DNA of 64,000 nt from Marinomonas rhodophyticola (GCF_026113935.1 NZ_JAPEUL010000011.1:248001-312000), one strand, 5' to 3'; positions 31,336 to 41,379 are shown, numbered from the stretch's first letter. Program-made: numbers and translations. The notes: a model not told the origin generated them from the sequence alone.

Positions 31336-32431
31336 ATGGAAATAAACCCGATAGTTTCTAAGATAAAAGACCTTTCAGCACGTGCTTTAACCCTTCGGGG
31401 GTATCTTTGACTACGAGTCAAAGAAAGAGCGCTTAGAGGAAGTGAACCGTGAACTGGAAGATTCTGCAATTTGGAACGATCCAGAATACGCACAAAAACT
31501 TGGTAAAGAGCGTGCTGCGCTCGAAGCCGTTGTTGAAACCCTAGACAGTATGGAGTCTGGTTTAAACGACTCTAAAGAGCTGCTAGAAATTGCCGTCGAA
31601 GAAAACGACGAAGATTCAGTAGAAGCGGTGCAACTTGAACTGGAAGAGCTGGAAGCTTTGCTAGCCAAGTTGGAGTTTCGTCGTATGTTCTCGAAAGAAA
31701 TGGACGAGAACAGTGCCTTCTTGGATATTCAGTCCGGATCCGGTGGAACTGAGGCTCAAGATTGGGCCAACATCCTGTTACGTATGTACTTACGTTGGGG
31801 CGAAGATAAAGGCTTTAACGTTGAGCTAATGGAAGTCTCGGCTGGTGATGTGGCGGGAATAAAATCAGCGACCATTCGTTTTGAAGGGGAATACGCTTTT
31901 GGCTGGTTACGAACCGAAACAGGCGTGCACCGTTTGGTTCGTAAGTCTCCTTTTGATTCTGGTAACCGTCGCCATACGTCGTTTGCGTCTGTGTTTGTTT
32001 CTCCTGAAGTGGACGACAACGTAGACATCGAGATCAATCCGGCGGACATCCGTACTGATACCTATCGTTCATCTGGAGCGGGTGGTCAGCACGTAAACAC
32101 GACAGATTCTGCGGTACGTATTACTCACGTTCCGACGGGGATCGTCGTACAGTGTCAGAATCAGCGTTCGCAACATGCAAACCGCGATTTTGCCATGAAA
32201 CAACTTCGTGCCAAATTGTACGAGTTTGAAATGATGAAACGCAATGAAGCAGCACAAGCCTTAGAGGACAGTAAGTCTGATATTGGTTGGGGCAGTCAGA
32301 TTCGTTCATACGTATTAGACGCATCACGTATTAAGGATTTGCGTACGGGTGTGGAGACCTCCAATACGGGGGCGGTACTAGATGGCAATCTAGACCAGTT
32401 TATTGTTGCAAGCTTGAAGCAAGGCCTGTAA
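31336..32431 (+). CDS. prfB: Peptide chain release factor 2, with programmed +1 frameshift
   Basis: Recognises UGA and UAA stop codons. Translation starts at ATG 31336; after 24 codons the frame meets TGA at 31408-31410 in the context GGGGG TAT CTT TGA C. This is the canonical autoregulatory RF2 slip site, with an internal Shine-Dalgarno-like G-run. Reading continues +1 from 31409 (join 31336-31407 and 31409-32431). The protein has SPF at the stop-codon recognition tripeptide (RKSPFDSGN) and GGQ in [10 protein letters not shown] for peptidyl hydrolysis. This frameshift is genuine biology, unlike the other breaks in the window. Confidence 0.96.
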
Positions 32432-32486
32432 CGAGCAGAATGTATTTTTAAACCTTTTTGAATTTTATAAAGAGCAATAGCAAACC

Positions 32487-33989
32487 ATGGCTAACGAAAA
32501 CAGCACAGAATCCACCCTGCAATCTGATGACAATCGCCTAGTAGCCGAGCGTCGTGGCAAATTGGCCGCTATTCGTGCAGAACGAAATGCGTTTCCCAAT
32601 ACCTTTCGTCGTAACGCATACGCTGCAGACCTTCAAGCGGAATTTGGCGAACTAGAAAAAGCCGAGCTAGAAGAAAAAGATCATAAAGTCAGCATTGCGG
32701 GCCGTATTATTCGTAACCGTGGTGCGTTTATGTTGCTACAAGACATGACTGGCCAAATTCAAGCTTACGTCAATCGTAAAGCCTTGAGTCCAGAGCTATT
32801 GGCTGATCAAAAAACATGGGATTTAGGCGATATCATTGGTATCTCTGGCCCTGTGCATAAATCTGGCAAAGGTGACTTGTACATTGATATGCAAGAAGCG
32901 CAATTGCTTACCAAATCTCTACGTCCACTGCCAGATAAGCATCATGGTTTAGCGGATATGGAAATGCGTTACCGCCAGCGTTATGTTGATTTGATTGTCA
33001 ATGAAGAGTCTCGCGAGACGTTTCAAATGCGTTCAAAAATCATCTCTACGATTCGTCGTTTCCTAGAAGATCGTCGTTTCATGGAAGTGGAAACGCCTAT
33101 GTTACAAACCATTCCAGGTGGTGCCTCAGCACGCCCGTTCGTGACGCATCATAATGCTATGGACATGAGTATGTACTTGCGTATCGCGCCAGAACTTTAT
33201 TTGAAGCGTTTGGTTGTGGGTGGCTTTGAACGTGTATTCGAGATTAACCGTAACTTCCGTAACGAAGGTACCTCGACTCGTCACAATCCAGAATTCACCA
33301 TGATCGAATTCTACCAAGCGTATGCAGACTACAAAGATCTAATGGATCTAACGGAAGACATGCTGCGCACGGTTGCAGAAAAAGTACTGGGTACAACAAA
33401 AGTGACCTACCAAGGCTCTGAATACGACTTTGGTGCGCCCTTTGTTCGTATGAGCATGTTAGATTCGATTTTGCACTACAATCCAGAATTGACAGCGGCT
33501 GACCTAGAAACATTAGAAAGCGCGACAGCTGTGGCGAAGAAACTAAAAATCGACGTAAAACCGATTTGGGGTCTTGGTAAATTATGGACAGAAATCTTCG
33601 AAGAAACCGCCGAGCATAAACTGGATCAACCGACTTTCATTACGGAATACCCAGCGGAAGTGTCCCCACTTGCCCGTCGTAATGACGATAATGACTTTAT
33701 CACTGATCGTTTTGAATTCTTTGTCGGTGGACGTGAAATCGCTAACGGTTTCTCGGAGCTTAATGATCCAGAAGACCAAGCCGAGCGTTTCATGCGTCAG
33801 GTTGCAGAAAAGGACGCAGGCGATGATGAAGCCATGCATTATGATGCAGACTATATCAATGCGCTAGAATACGGTTTACCACCTACCGCGGGAGAAGGTA
33901 TTGGTATCGACCGTTTGGTGATGCTGTTCACCAATGCACCTTCAATTCGTGACGTATTATTGTTCCCACATATGCGCCCTCAGGACTAA
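32487..33989 (+). CDS. lysS: Lysyl-tRNA synthetase, class II
   Basis: A 500-residue class II aminoacyl-tRNA synthetase. The N-terminal OB-fold anticodon-binding domain covers about residues 65-165. Class II motif 1 (FMEVETPML) is near 198, motif 2 ([18 protein letters not shown]) near 258 and motif 3 ([10 protein letters not shown]) near 473. It follows prfB by 55 bases on the same strand, the conserved prfB-lysS pair. A strong terminator follows at about 34046. Confidence 0.96.
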   Translation: MANENSTESTLQSDDNRLVAERRGKLAAIRAERNAFPNTFRRNAYAADLQAEFGELEKAELEEKDHKVSIAGRIIRNRGAFMLLQDMTGQIQAYVNRKALSPELLADQKTWDLGDIIGISGPVHKSGKGDLYIDMQEAQLLTKSLRPLPDKHHGLADMEMRYRQRYVDLIVNEESRETFQMRSKIISTIRRFLEDRRFMEVETPMLQTIPGGASARPFVTHHNAMDMSMYLRIAPELYLKRLVVGGFERVFEINRNFRNEGTSTRHNPEFTMIEFYQAYADYKDLMDLTEDMLRTVAEKVLGTTKVTYQGSEYDFGAPFVRMSMLDSILHYNPELTAADLETLESATAVAKKLKIDVKPIWGLGKLWTEIFEETAEHKLDQPTFITEYPAEVSPLARRNDDNDFITDRFEFFVGGREIANGFSELNDPEDQAERFMRQVAEKDAGDDEAMHYDADYINALEYGLPPTAGEGIGIDRLVMLFTNAPSIRDVLLFPHMRPQD

Positions 33990-34027
33990 TCCTAGGCCGG
34001 ATAGTCACTGACAAAAATCCTAATGTA

Positions 34028-34068
34028 TTTATAAGGCCTCAATTGAGGCCTTATTTTGTTTTTATACT
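34028..34068 (+). terminator. Rho-independent terminator after lysS
   Basis: TAAGGCCTCAATTGAGGCCTTA is a near-perfect hairpin followed by TTTTGTTTTT. Confidence 0.9.
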
Positions 34069-34099
34069 CTATTTTTGATGACGTACAACGGAGCATCCC

Positions 34100-35158
34100 A
34101 TGAGTCGTTTTTGGACAGATAAAATCGCTTCTCTTGACCCTTATGTGCCAGGCGAACAACCGCAAGATAAAAAGTATATTAAGTTAAATACCAATGAAAG
34201 CCCGTATTCGCCATCGCCTAAAGCCTTAGAAGCAATGGCGGCGGAAGTAAGTGAGCGTTTGCGTCTTTATCCAGATCCCAATGGTGTGACACTAAAAAAC
34301 GCTCTGGCAAAAAGTTACCAGTTAGAAGCGAACCAAGTGTTTGTTGGCAACGGTTCGGACGAAGTCTTAGCCTTGGCTTTTATGGGCTACTTTGCTGGTG
34401 GCAAGCCTTTGGCATTTGCTGATATTACCTACAGTTTTTATAAAGTGTACGCAGGCTTATACAGCATCGAACCAAAACTGATTCCGCTGAATGACCATTT
34501 TGATATCGTACCAACAGATTACGAAAACCTAGATGTCTCAGGTGTGGTGGTAACCAATCCAAACGCGCCAACCGGTAAAGCCTTGCCTTTGTCTGATATT
34601 GAGACAATCTTAAAAGCGAATCCTGACGTGGTGGTGTTAGTGGACGAAGCCTACGTGGACTTTGGTGCGCAAAGTGCGGTGTCTTTGATTAATCAATATC
34701 CGAATCTATTAGTAGTGCAAACCTTGTCTAAATCTCGTGCCTTGGCCGGGATTCGTGTGGGTTACGCATTGGGGCACCCAGATTTGATTGAAGGGTTGGA
34801 ACGCTTGAAAAACTCTTTCAACTCCTACCCAATTGATCGCATTGCTTTGGCTGGCGCTACGGCAGCGGTGCAAGATGAAATGTATTTAAAAGAGATTTGC
34901 GATAAAACCATCGCTACTCGTGAGCAGTCTGTTAAAGAACTGGAAGCGCTTGGGTTCAGCATTGTTCCTTCTGCGACTAATTTTATTTTTGCCACTCATC
35001 CTGACAAAGACGCTGAGCAAATCTACCTTGCCTTAAAAGAACAAGGCATTCTGGTTCGTTACTTTGGTAAAAAACCACGTATTGGCAATTATCTTCGCAT
35101 CACCATCGGCACAGACGAAGAAATGAGCGCGTTAACAGCAGCGTTGAAAACCTTGTAA
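34100..35158 (+). CDS. hisC: Histidinol-phosphate aminotransferase
   Basis: PLP-dependent class I/II aminotransferase, 352 residues, acting in histidine biosynthesis. KLNTNESPYSPSP near residue 28 and NGSDEVLALAF near 83 are family-typical. VTNPNAPTGKAL near 150, VLVDEAYVDFG near 179 and TLSKSRALAGIRVGY near 210 (with the PLP lysine) complete the active-site set. The C-terminal GILVRYFGKKPRIGNYLRITIGT is characteristic of HisC. It stands alone, without other his genes, between lysS and an SLC13 permease. Related HisC2/imidazole-phosphate or aromatic aminotransferase roles cannot be excluded. Confidence 0.88.
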   Translation: MSRFWTDKIASLDPYVPGEQPQDKKYIKLNTNESPYSPSPKALEAMAAEVSERLRLYPDPNGVTLKNALAKSYQLEANQVFVGNGSDEVLALAFMGYFAGGKPLAFADITYSFYKVYAGLYSIEPKLIPLNDHFDIVPTDYENLDVSGVVVTNPNAPTGKALPLSDIETILKANPDVVVLVDEAYVDFGAQSAVSLINQYPNLLVVQTLSKSRALAGIRVGYALGHPDLIEGLERLKNSFNSYPIDRIALAGATAAVQDEMYLKEICDKTIATREQSVKELEALGFSIVPSATNFIFATHPDKDAEQIYLALKEQGILVRYFGKKPRIGNYLRITIGTDEEMSALTAALKTL

Positions 35159-35171
35159 GAATTGTCTCACC

Positions 35172-35217
35172 ACAACATTCCCCTTTTATAAAGGGGGATG
35201 TCTCGTCTTTTATTTTT
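35172..35217 (+). terminator. Terminator after hisC
   Basis: CATTCCCC(C)TTT / AAAGGGGGATG hairpin followed by a T-rich tract. Confidence 0.7.
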
Positions 35218-35363
35218 AGGCGTTACTCGGATATTACGTGAGCAATACTGTCTTTGGAAAAAAACCTATATTCCATATTGATCTATTTTGCGGTTTTTAT
35301 ATTCTTTTACGTTATTTTTGATGGTGGGTAGAATTCTTTTTTTCGACGTAGAAGGCGTTTTAA

Positions 35364-37145
35364 ATGGAATGGCAGGGTTGGTTTTGCTTAGCATTGACTG
35401 TTGTAGCATTGAGTCTGTTAACGCTAACAAGAATGGCACCACATTTTGTAATGATGGCTGTGATGACGATTCTCAGTGCGATGGGAATTTTGTCAGGTGA
35501 CGAGGCTTTGGCTGGCTTTTCCAATTCGGGATTGATTACGGTCGCGGCCATGTTTGTAGTGGCCGCTGGTATACATGGTTCTGGTGGCGTTGACTTGATG
35601 GTGAATAGGGCGTTGGGTCATCCTAAATCCGTACGTTCTGCCCTTTGTCGGATTTTTGCACCGGTTGTTGTGTTGAGTGGCTTTTTGAACAACACTCCCG
35701 TTGTGGCGACTATGATCCCAGCCATTCATGCTTGGTCTCGTAAAATAAAAATTCCTCCTTCTAAACTGATGATTCCTTTAAGTTATACCGCGATTCTTGG
35801 TGGCACTTTGACACTCATCGGGACCAGTACCAACCTGGTGGTGAATGGTCAGTACCAAGAGCTCACCAGGAACGCTGGCTTTTCTTTGTTCTCTATTACC
35901 GCTGTTGGTATCCCTGTTGCGTTGGCTGGTATGGCCTTTATTTGGATGTTTTTGCCTAAATGGTTACCTGATCGTAGCGATAAACAAGCGTTTGGCAATC
36001 TGCGAGAGTTTACGTTGGAAGTGACGGTAGACCCAAATGGTACCTTAGTTGGAAAGACAGTTCAAAGCGCAAATCTACGAAATTTAGAGCGTGTTTATTT
36101 AGTCGAAATTGAGCGACACAATACCATTGTGACAGCGGTATCCTCTGAAGAGGTGTTGCACGGTGGGGACCGTTTGGTGTTTGCTGGTGATACCCAGGCG
36201 ATTTCGGATTTATTACGCATTCATGGCATTGTTGCTTCTGCAGATAATGGAGAGGTCAGCACACTGAATAAAGATCGTGCTGAGCGTTGTTTGGTGGAAG
36301 CGGTTGTTTCACCCCATTGTACCGCATTGGGCAAAAATATTCGCAGTGCTAAGTTTCGTGACCGATATGGTGCGGTTGTGTTGGCGGTGGCACGAAATGG
36401 AGAGCGAGTTAAGGGGAACTTAGGGAATATTTATCTAGAAGCGGGTGATACGCTTTTACTGGAAGCGAGACCAGCATTTGTTACGCGTCAACGCTATAAC
36501 AAAGATTTTTTGCTGATCAACGATTTGGATGCGGAAACGCCAAGACACGACCGAGCTTGGTTGTCTTGGGTGATTCTGGTTGGCGTAGTCGCCGCCGCAG
36601 GTTTTGGTTGGATTAGTATGCTAAATGCGGCGCTAATAGGCGCCAGTTTGATGGTCATAACAGGCTGCTGTTCTATTAGTCAGGCAGAAAAAAGTTTGGA
36701 TTTAACTGTGATTATTACCATTGCTGCCTCTTTTGCTTTGGGGATGGCGTTACAAAAAACGGGCGTTGCGGCGTTTCTTGCTCATAATATGATTCATCTG
36801 AGTGGTGGTACTCCTTGGTTGCTGTTAGTTTTGACGTATGTTGTGGTGTCTTTGTTGACCGAGACCATTACCAATAATGCTGCAGCCGTATTGATGTTGC
36901 CTATTGTGTTGGAGGCGACTGAGAAGGCAGGGCTAAATAATGAGCCTTTTGTGTTCGCGATTATGATGGCGGCTTCGGCGAGTTTTGCTACGCCACTTGG
37001 TTACCAAACTAATTTGATGGTGTATGGACCTGGTGGATATCGGTTCAGTGATTTTCTAAAAGTAGGGATACCGATGAATATATTTATTGGTGTGGTTACC
37101 TTAGCCGTACTCATCATAGGTTGGCCTCTGGTTAAAACGCTATAA
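35364..37145 (+). CDS. SLC13/DASS-family anion permease with two TrkA-C domains
   Basis: A 593-residue membrane protein with an Na+/anion symporter-like transport domain split by two central cytosolic RCK_C (TrkA-C) domains (about residues 213-290 and 305-385). The transport halves carry SGFLNNTPVVATMIPAI near 112 and LTETITNNAAAVLMLPI near 497. These are the paired SNT-type helical-hairpin motifs of the family, and GTSTNLVVNG lies near 151. Substrates in this family include sulfate, dicarboxylates and other anions; none is indicated here. Preceded by 205 bases with no evident other feature. Likely monocistronic. Confidence 0.85.
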   Translation: MEWQGWFCLALTVVALSLLTLTRMAPHFVMMAVMTILSAMGILSGDEALAGFSNSGLITVAAMFVVAAGIHGSGGVDLMVNRALGHPKSVRSALCRIFAPVVVLSGFLNNTPVVATMIPAIHAWSRKIKIPPSKLMIPLSYTAILGGTLTLIGTSTNLVVNGQYQELTRNAGFSLFSITAVGIPVALAGMAFIWMFLPKWLPDRSDKQAFGNLREFTLEVTVDPNGTLVGKTVQSANLRNLERVYLVEIERHNTIVTAVSSEEVLHGGDRLVFAGDTQAISDLLRIHGIVASADNGEVSTLNKDRAERCLVEAVVSPHCTALGKNIRSAKFRDRYGAVVLAVARNGERVKGNLGNIYLEAGDTLLLEARPAFVTRQRYNKDFLLINDLDAETPRHDRAWLSWVILVGVVAAAGFGWISMLNAALIGASLMVITGCCSISQAEKSLDLTVIITIAASFALGMALQKTGVAAFLAHNMIHLSGGTPWLLLVLTYVVVSLLTETITNNAAAVLMLPIVLEATEKAGLNNEPFVFAIMMAASASFATPLGYQTNLMVYGPGGYRFSDFLKVGIPMNIFIGVVTLAVLIIGWPLVKTL

Positions 37146-37256
37146 GGTTTTGAGATAAGGAAAGAGGGTTTTATTCGATTGTTTGGGTAGATTTTGATAT
37201 AAAAATACTCTCTCTTCATATGCAGTGACAGCATGTCTATTTTTAGGAAGGATACT

Positions 37257-38336
37257 ATGAATATTGTTATCAACATCATTGTGACGTTAGCACTTTTATA
37301 TTGGCCTGTTGTGCTAATGATGTCTCCCATGATGTTTGCTGCCCCCGGTGCGGATGATGATAAAGGGACGATTTTTACTACGTTCTTTTTTTTGTCTTAT
37401 CCGGTGACGATTTTTCTTTTATTGGGGGTTTTAGGGGGGAAATACTTCGGTCTTAATAGCTTTGCGCTTGCTCTGGTCAGTGCGGTTGTGGTTTTTTTTG
37501 TGCTGTCTTTTTTTGGTTATACTGGGATGATTTCAAACGTCATAAAAGGTATCCCTAACAGTGGCTATGGTATTGTTGGGAATACGGTTTATTACAATGC
37601 TGATCCGATTATTGGCGCAGATGCTGAAAGTTTTAAAGCGTATAAGAGTGATGATTATCAGAACGATTACAGTGTGGATCAATACGCTGCGGACAATCAG
37701 TATCTGTATTTTCGTGGACAACCGCTGCCAGACATCCATCGTGAAAATCTAGTTGGGAAGGTCATTGCTTATGAGTTTTATTGGCTAAACGACACGCAAG
37801 TGATAAAGAATGGTGAAGTCATGGCAGATTTGGATCCTCAAACTTTTGGTGATTTCGAGGGTTTTTCCTATTGGACTTACTCAAAATCGGGCGAGAAATA
37901 CACGCTTTATTATGACAATGTTCCAATCAAGTTGGCGGACTTTTCTTCTTTTGTGCCACTCACCGACATGTTGGCAAAAGATAATAGTCGGATTTTTTAT
38001 GAGGGTAAGCCTATTGGTATAGAGGCTGATGTTGAAAGTTTTCAAGCGTTTTCCATTTATGGCTTTGCGAGAGACAAAGATCGTCTTTATTATTTTGGTG
38101 GTGAGAGCCCTATTGTCGTAAGCGGCGCCGACCCTGAGTCTTTTGATGAATTGGGCTGGAATTATTACAAGGATAAAAACGCGATTTACTATGTTCAGGA
38201 AGAAGAGGGCGCATCGATTCTTGAAAATGCTGATCAGCGTAGCTTCCAAATATTAGGTTATGTTGAAGGTCATGAATATGATGCCAAAGACACTCATAGT
38301 TATTATGTACGCGGTGAGAAAGTGAGTGGGCAGTAG
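37257..38336 (+). CDS. DKNYY family membrane protein
   Basis: A 359-residue protein with three predicted membrane helices in the first 100 residues. A long soluble part follows with repeated Tyr-rich units, each pairing an Asp/Lys-rich turn with a YY or LYY (DKDRLYYFG, YYKDKNAIYYV, DNQYLYFRG, NTVYYNAD) and a D-x-SF element. This matches the DKNYY repeat family, whose role is unknown and which often lies on the outer face of the inner membrane or in the periplasm. The ATG at 37257 has AGGAAGGA upstream. Separated by about 110 bases from the ECF sigma gene. Confidence 0.75.
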   Translation: MNIVINIIVTLALLYWPVVLMMSPMMFAAPGADDDKGTIFTTFFFLSYPVTIFLLLGVLGGKYFGLNSFALALVSAVVVFFVLSFFGYTGMISNVIKGIPNSGYGIVGNTVYYNADPIIGADAESFKAYKSDDYQNDYSVDQYAADNQYLYFRGQPLPDIHRENLVGKVIAYEFYWLNDTQVIKNGEVMADLDPQTFGDFEGFSYWTYSKSGEKYTLYYDNVPIKLADFSSFVPLTDMLAKDNSRIFYEGKPIGIEADVESFQAFSIYGFARDKDRLYYFGGESPIVVSGADPESFDELGWNYYKDKNAIYYVQEEEGASILENADQRSFQILGYVEGHEYDAKDTHSYYVRGEKVSGQ

Positions 38337-38442
38337 GTCGAGTTAACATAATAACGCGCAGTATCAATAGCCTGTGTCTGAATAATCAACAGTGGTGTCT
38401 GCGGACACATTACCGAGAGAATGCTTAATTGATACGAATCTT

Positions 38443-39012
38443 ATGAATCAATCTTTATTACCGGAACAGCACACAGCAAAATCATTGGCAAATTTGCTGC
38501 AGAGAGTCAGCCAAGAAGATCGTCTTGCCTTCTCTGAGCTATATGAGGCTACCCATCGGAAACTTTTTGGTGTTGTTTATCGTATCTTGAAAAATCAGTC
38601 AGTATCTGAAGACGTGCTGCAAGAGGTCTATCTTAAAATATGGGATAAAGCATCGAGCTTTGATGCGAGTCTTGCGTCACCCATTACTTGGATGGTGACC
38701 ATTGCGCGTAACCGCACTATTGATGAAGTACGAAAAAATACCTTACCAGACAGTGAGATCGATGTGGATTTTGATTTAATTGCAGATGACTCGATGGCGC
38801 CTGATGACTTTTTTATAAAGAGCCAAGATTTATTAAAGCTAGAAGCGTGTTTGGATGGGCTTGAATCGCCCCGTGCGGAGATGGTTAAAGCGGCTTACCT
38901 AGATGGATTTTCGCGCCAAGAGCTTGCAGAACGTTTCGAACAGCCGCTAGGCACGATTAAAACTTGGCTTCATCGCAGTATTAAGCAGCTGCAAGGTTGT
39001 ATGAATTTATGA
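38443..39012 (+). CDS. ECF-type RNA polymerase sigma factor
   Basis: A 189-residue sigma-70 family factor. Region 2 (about residues 25-95) has FSELYEATHRKLFGVVYRIL, then VLQEVYLKIWDKA and the melting segment SPITWMVTIARNRTIDE. Region 4 (about 135-186) has MVKAAYLDGFSRQELAERFEQPLGTIKTW. Start ATG 38443 is chosen because region 2 begins shortly after; an in-frame GTG at 38392 lacks a ribosome site. The stop overlaps the next start (ATGA), coupling it to an anti-sigma factor. The group (ECF plus RskA-like partner plus a small secreted protein) suggests a membrane-controlled envelope or redox response. Confidence 0.88.
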   Translation: MNQSLLPEQHTAKSLANLLQRVSQEDRLAFSELYEATHRKLFGVVYRILKNQSVSEDVLQEVYLKIWDKASSFDASLASPITWMVTIARNRTIDEVRKNTLPDSEIDVDFDLIADDSMAPDDFFIKSQDLLKLEACLDGLESPRAEMVKAAYLDGFSRQELAERFEQPLGTIKTWLHRSIKQLQGCMNL

Positions 39013-39773
39013 ATAATCACGAAGAAACATCCATTCACACATTGGCGGCTGAATACGTACTCGGCACCTTGGATAAAGACGAGCGTGATATTGTAGAAGC
39101 ACGGCGTGTGAACGAGCCTATGCTTGAACAAGCAATTTTACAGTGGCAATCTCGTCTCGCAGGGTTGAATGAATACGTTCAAGAGGCTGAACCAAGAAAA
39201 GATCTCTTGGATGACATTTTGCACAAGCTTGATCGAAAGATTGATCAGAAGGTAGAGGACAACAACGTTATTGGCTCTATGGCATCGAATATCGTCGTCG
39301 AAATGGACGCGATGCGTGCCAAACTAAAACGCTGGAAATTTACGGCGCTGGGAGCGTCCGCCATTGCCGCTTGCCTTGCGATCTTTATGGTTGTTAAAGC
39401 GCCAGTAGCGACAAATGTTCAGACCAATACGCCTTTTGTAGCCGTATTTCAAGCCGATGATAAGCAGCCAGCTTTTATCATGTCTTTAGATATTGAAACT
39501 CGTCAGCTGACGGTTCGTCCCGTTACTGCGCAAGGGCAGGCAGCAGGCAAAACGTATCAGTTGTGGATTAAAGCGGATGAAATTGGCCCTGCGCCACGAT
39601 CTTTAGGTTTATTAGCCGATGTTTCTGCGCCAATTCAAAAGCAAATTAATTATGACCCTGCGGTGATTCGTCATGCGACGTTTGGTATCAGTGTGGAACC
39701 CGCTGGTGGTTCTCCAACCGGTGTGCCAACTGGTCCTGCTATTCATGGTCGACTCTACCCTACGTCTTTATAA
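39009..39773 (+). CDS. Anti-sigma factor, RskA family
   Basis: A 254-residue membrane protein. The N-terminal cytosolic part (residues 1-100) begins with an ASD-like helix HTLAAEYVLGTLDKDERD. A single transmembrane helix lies near 113-133 (ALGASAIAACLAIFMVV). The C-terminal periplasmic domain has the RskA signature: QAAGKTYQLWIKAD near 180, then LGLLADVSAPIQ, and ISVEPAGGSPTGVPTGPAI near 228. The ATG at 39009 overlaps the sigma TGA by three bases. It presumably holds the sigma factor inactive until proteolysis or signal sensing. Confidence 0.87.
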   Translation: MNNHEETSIHTLAAEYVLGTLDKDERDIVEARRVNEPMLEQAILQWQSRLAGLNEYVQEAEPRKDLLDDILHKLDRKIDQKVEDNNVIGSMASNIVVEMDAMRAKLKRWKFTALGASAIAACLAIFMVVKAPVATNVQTNTPFVAVFQADDKQPAFIMSLDIETRQLTVRPVTAQGQAAGKTYQLWIKADEIGPAPRSLGLLADVSAPIQKQINYDPAVIRHATFGISVEPAGGSPTGVPTGPAIHGRLYPTSL

Positions 39774-39791
39774 TTTAGACATCATGATCGT

Positions 39792-39822
39792 CAAAGCCAA
39801 TCTAAACAGGTTGGCTTTTTTA
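39792..39822 (+). terminator. Rho-independent terminator after the sigma/anti-sigma pair
   Basis: AAAGCCAA and TTGGCTTT arms around a ten-base loop, followed by T6. Confidence 0.8.
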
Positions 39823-39959
39823 TGTTTTTACCCTCATTTTGAGGTTTTAGAAAAATAATTAAAAAAAACATGTATTTGCTGAAACCTTTTTAATTGTGCT
39901 CGTAGCTATGAGTGTAAAAGGAAAATACTACTCAATAATACACAATTTAGAGGTTTATT

Positions 39960-40385
39960 ATGAAAAATACATTTTCACGTATTGCACTTGGTTTAGGTAT
40001 TTTGACAATGACTGGTGCTGCGTTAGCGGGTGGAATGAGCGGTAAACTTGCTGTTAAAGGCAGTGATCAAGATGTTTCGGGTGGAACCGTCAGTGCTGAT
40101 ATGGTTATGGCTGATAGCAACGGTTGGTTAGTTGTACATCGCACGGATAAGGCGATGAAGCTCGGTCCTGTGGTGGCTTACGCGCCACTTAAAAAAGGCG
40201 AAAATCATGATGTGGCAGCAATTCTTACCGAATCTGTTAAGCCTGGTGAAATGCTAATGCTGATGTTGCATGGCGAAGCTGGTGGCATGAAAACGGGTAT
40301 TTTTGAATACACCTTAGGCGCGAAAGAAGATGGGCCGATCAAGGTGGACGGCAAGCTAGTGATGGATGTGATTACAGCAAAATAA
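39960..40385 (+). CDS. Small secreted protein, DUF7282-like
   Basis: A 141-residue protein with a clear signal peptide (MKNTF start, cleavage near ALA-GG). The mature domain has a GTVSADMVMADSNGWLVVHR segment and ends FEYTLGAKEDGPIKVDGKLVM, resembling DUF7282. That domain occurs in secreted and surface proteins of bacteria and archaea and is of unknown function. It contains methionine-rich stretches (MLMLMLHGEAGGM). It follows the sigma/anti-sigma pair with its own leader of about 180 bases, so it is a good candidate target of that sigma factor (inference). Confidence 0.65.
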   Translation: MKNTFSRIALGLGILTMTGAALAGGMSGKLAVKGSDQDVSGGTVSADMVMADSNGWLVVHRTDKAMKLGPVVAYAPLKKGENHDVAAILTESVKPGEMLMLMLHGEAGGMKTGIFEYTLGAKEDGPIKVDGKLVMDVITAK

Positions 40386-40397
40386 TATAGAAGATTA

Positions 40398-40440
40398 TTC
40401 AATAAGGGGTCGATGAATTTTTCTCGCCCCCTTATTTTTA
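40398..40440. terminator. Bidirectional terminator
   Basis: AATAAGGGG and CCCCTTATT arms with a GA-rich loop, followed by T-run, between the secreted-protein gene and the convergent LysR gene. Confidence 0.75.
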
Positions 40441-41379
40441 TGTATTTTGTTTATCCCAGTAAGGGTGTGAACGGCCAAAAAAGTCAGCCATAAAGTCGAG
40501 AAAATACATAACTTTTGATGACTTCATCCGATTTCCAGGATAGAGGGCGTAAATACTTTGTTGAGTATCTTTTTCTGAACCTTCCCAGTTTTCTAACAAG
40601 GCGACTAATTCCCCAGATGCTAAATGCTGAAACACCAACCAGCGTGGAAATAAGATAACTCCTTGGCCAGCTAAAGCGGCTTGTACCAATATATCCGCGT
40701 TATTGCTGCATAGGTTTCCGGTGACTTCAATACATTCGAATAAGGTTTTGTCTTCTTGGCGAAAGTACCAATTACGCCGTCCGTTATTGCCCTTATAAAC
40801 CAAACAATTTAAGTCGAGCAGTTGCTTGGGGTGGGACAGGTGGCCGATTTTATCTTTTATGCTTTGCAGATAATTAGGCGCTGTGCACAGTACGAATTGC
40901 TCATCTGCAATGGCTTGGTAATTTAAACTAGAGTCTTCAAATTCACCAATGCGAATAACAATGTCTGAGCCATTGGCGACAGGATCTACATAGGCATCGG
41001 TAAGCATCAATTCGACGTTAATGTCTGGATAGCGTTGTTGAAACTGACAGATTAATTTGGACAAGTGTAAACGAGCAAATGAAACGGGCGCGTTAATATT
41101 TAAGTTACCTTGTGGTGTGAGAAGCGAGCCTTTGACGTGTTCGGTAGCTAAATCTAGGCTGGTTAATACTTCTCTGACTTCAGCGAAATAATAGGCACCT
41201 ACTTCCGTCAGTTTAACCGCACGTGTGTGTCGGTGAAATAGACGTTGGCCAAGCTCTTCTTCCAAGGCTGAAATGTATCGAGAGATAGAAGAGGGCGGTA
41301 AATCCAATTCTTTTGCTGCCGCAATAAAGCTACCTGTTTTGGCAACGGAAAGAAAAACTCTAAGTGGTTTGATGCTCAT
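40438..41379 (-). CDS. LysR-family transcriptional regulator
   Basis: A 313-residue regulator. The winged helix-turn-helix occupies residues 1-60 (FLSVAKTGSFIAAAKELDLPPSSISRYISALEEELG). The substrate-binding effector domain spans about 88-295 and includes LNINAPVSFARLHLSKLI and the phrase GQGVILFPRWLV. It resembles the CrgA/AphB-like LysR branch. It is divergent from two small DMT transporter genes, 90 bases away, and probably controls them. Effector unknown. Confidence 0.9.
   Translation of the reverse strand: MSIKPLRVFLSVAKTGSFIAAAKELDLPPSSISRYISALEEELGQRLFHRHTRAVKLTEVGAYYFAEVREVLTSLDLATEHVKGSLLTPQGNLNINAPVSFARLHLSKLICQFQQRYPDINVELMLTDAYVDPVANGSDIVIRIGEFEDSSLNYQAIADEQFVLCTAPNYLQSIKDKIGHLSHPKQLLDLNCLVYKGNNGRRNWYFRQEDKTLFECIEVTGNLCSNNADILVQAALAGQGVILFPRWLVFQHLASGELVALLENWEGSEKDTQQSIYALYPGNRMKSSKVMYFLDFMADFFGRSHPYWDKQNT

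Noticed and set aside
31336-31410. prfB as a pseudogene because of the in-frame TGA
   Set aside because: The stop lies in the canonical RF2 programmed +1 frameshift site, so the gene is intact.
33006-33012. GAGTCTC in lysS as another inserted base
   Set aside because: The lysS frame is continuous with normal class II motifs on both sides; this GAGNCTC is natural. The same holds for 59020-59026 in ectB (ILEPRG).
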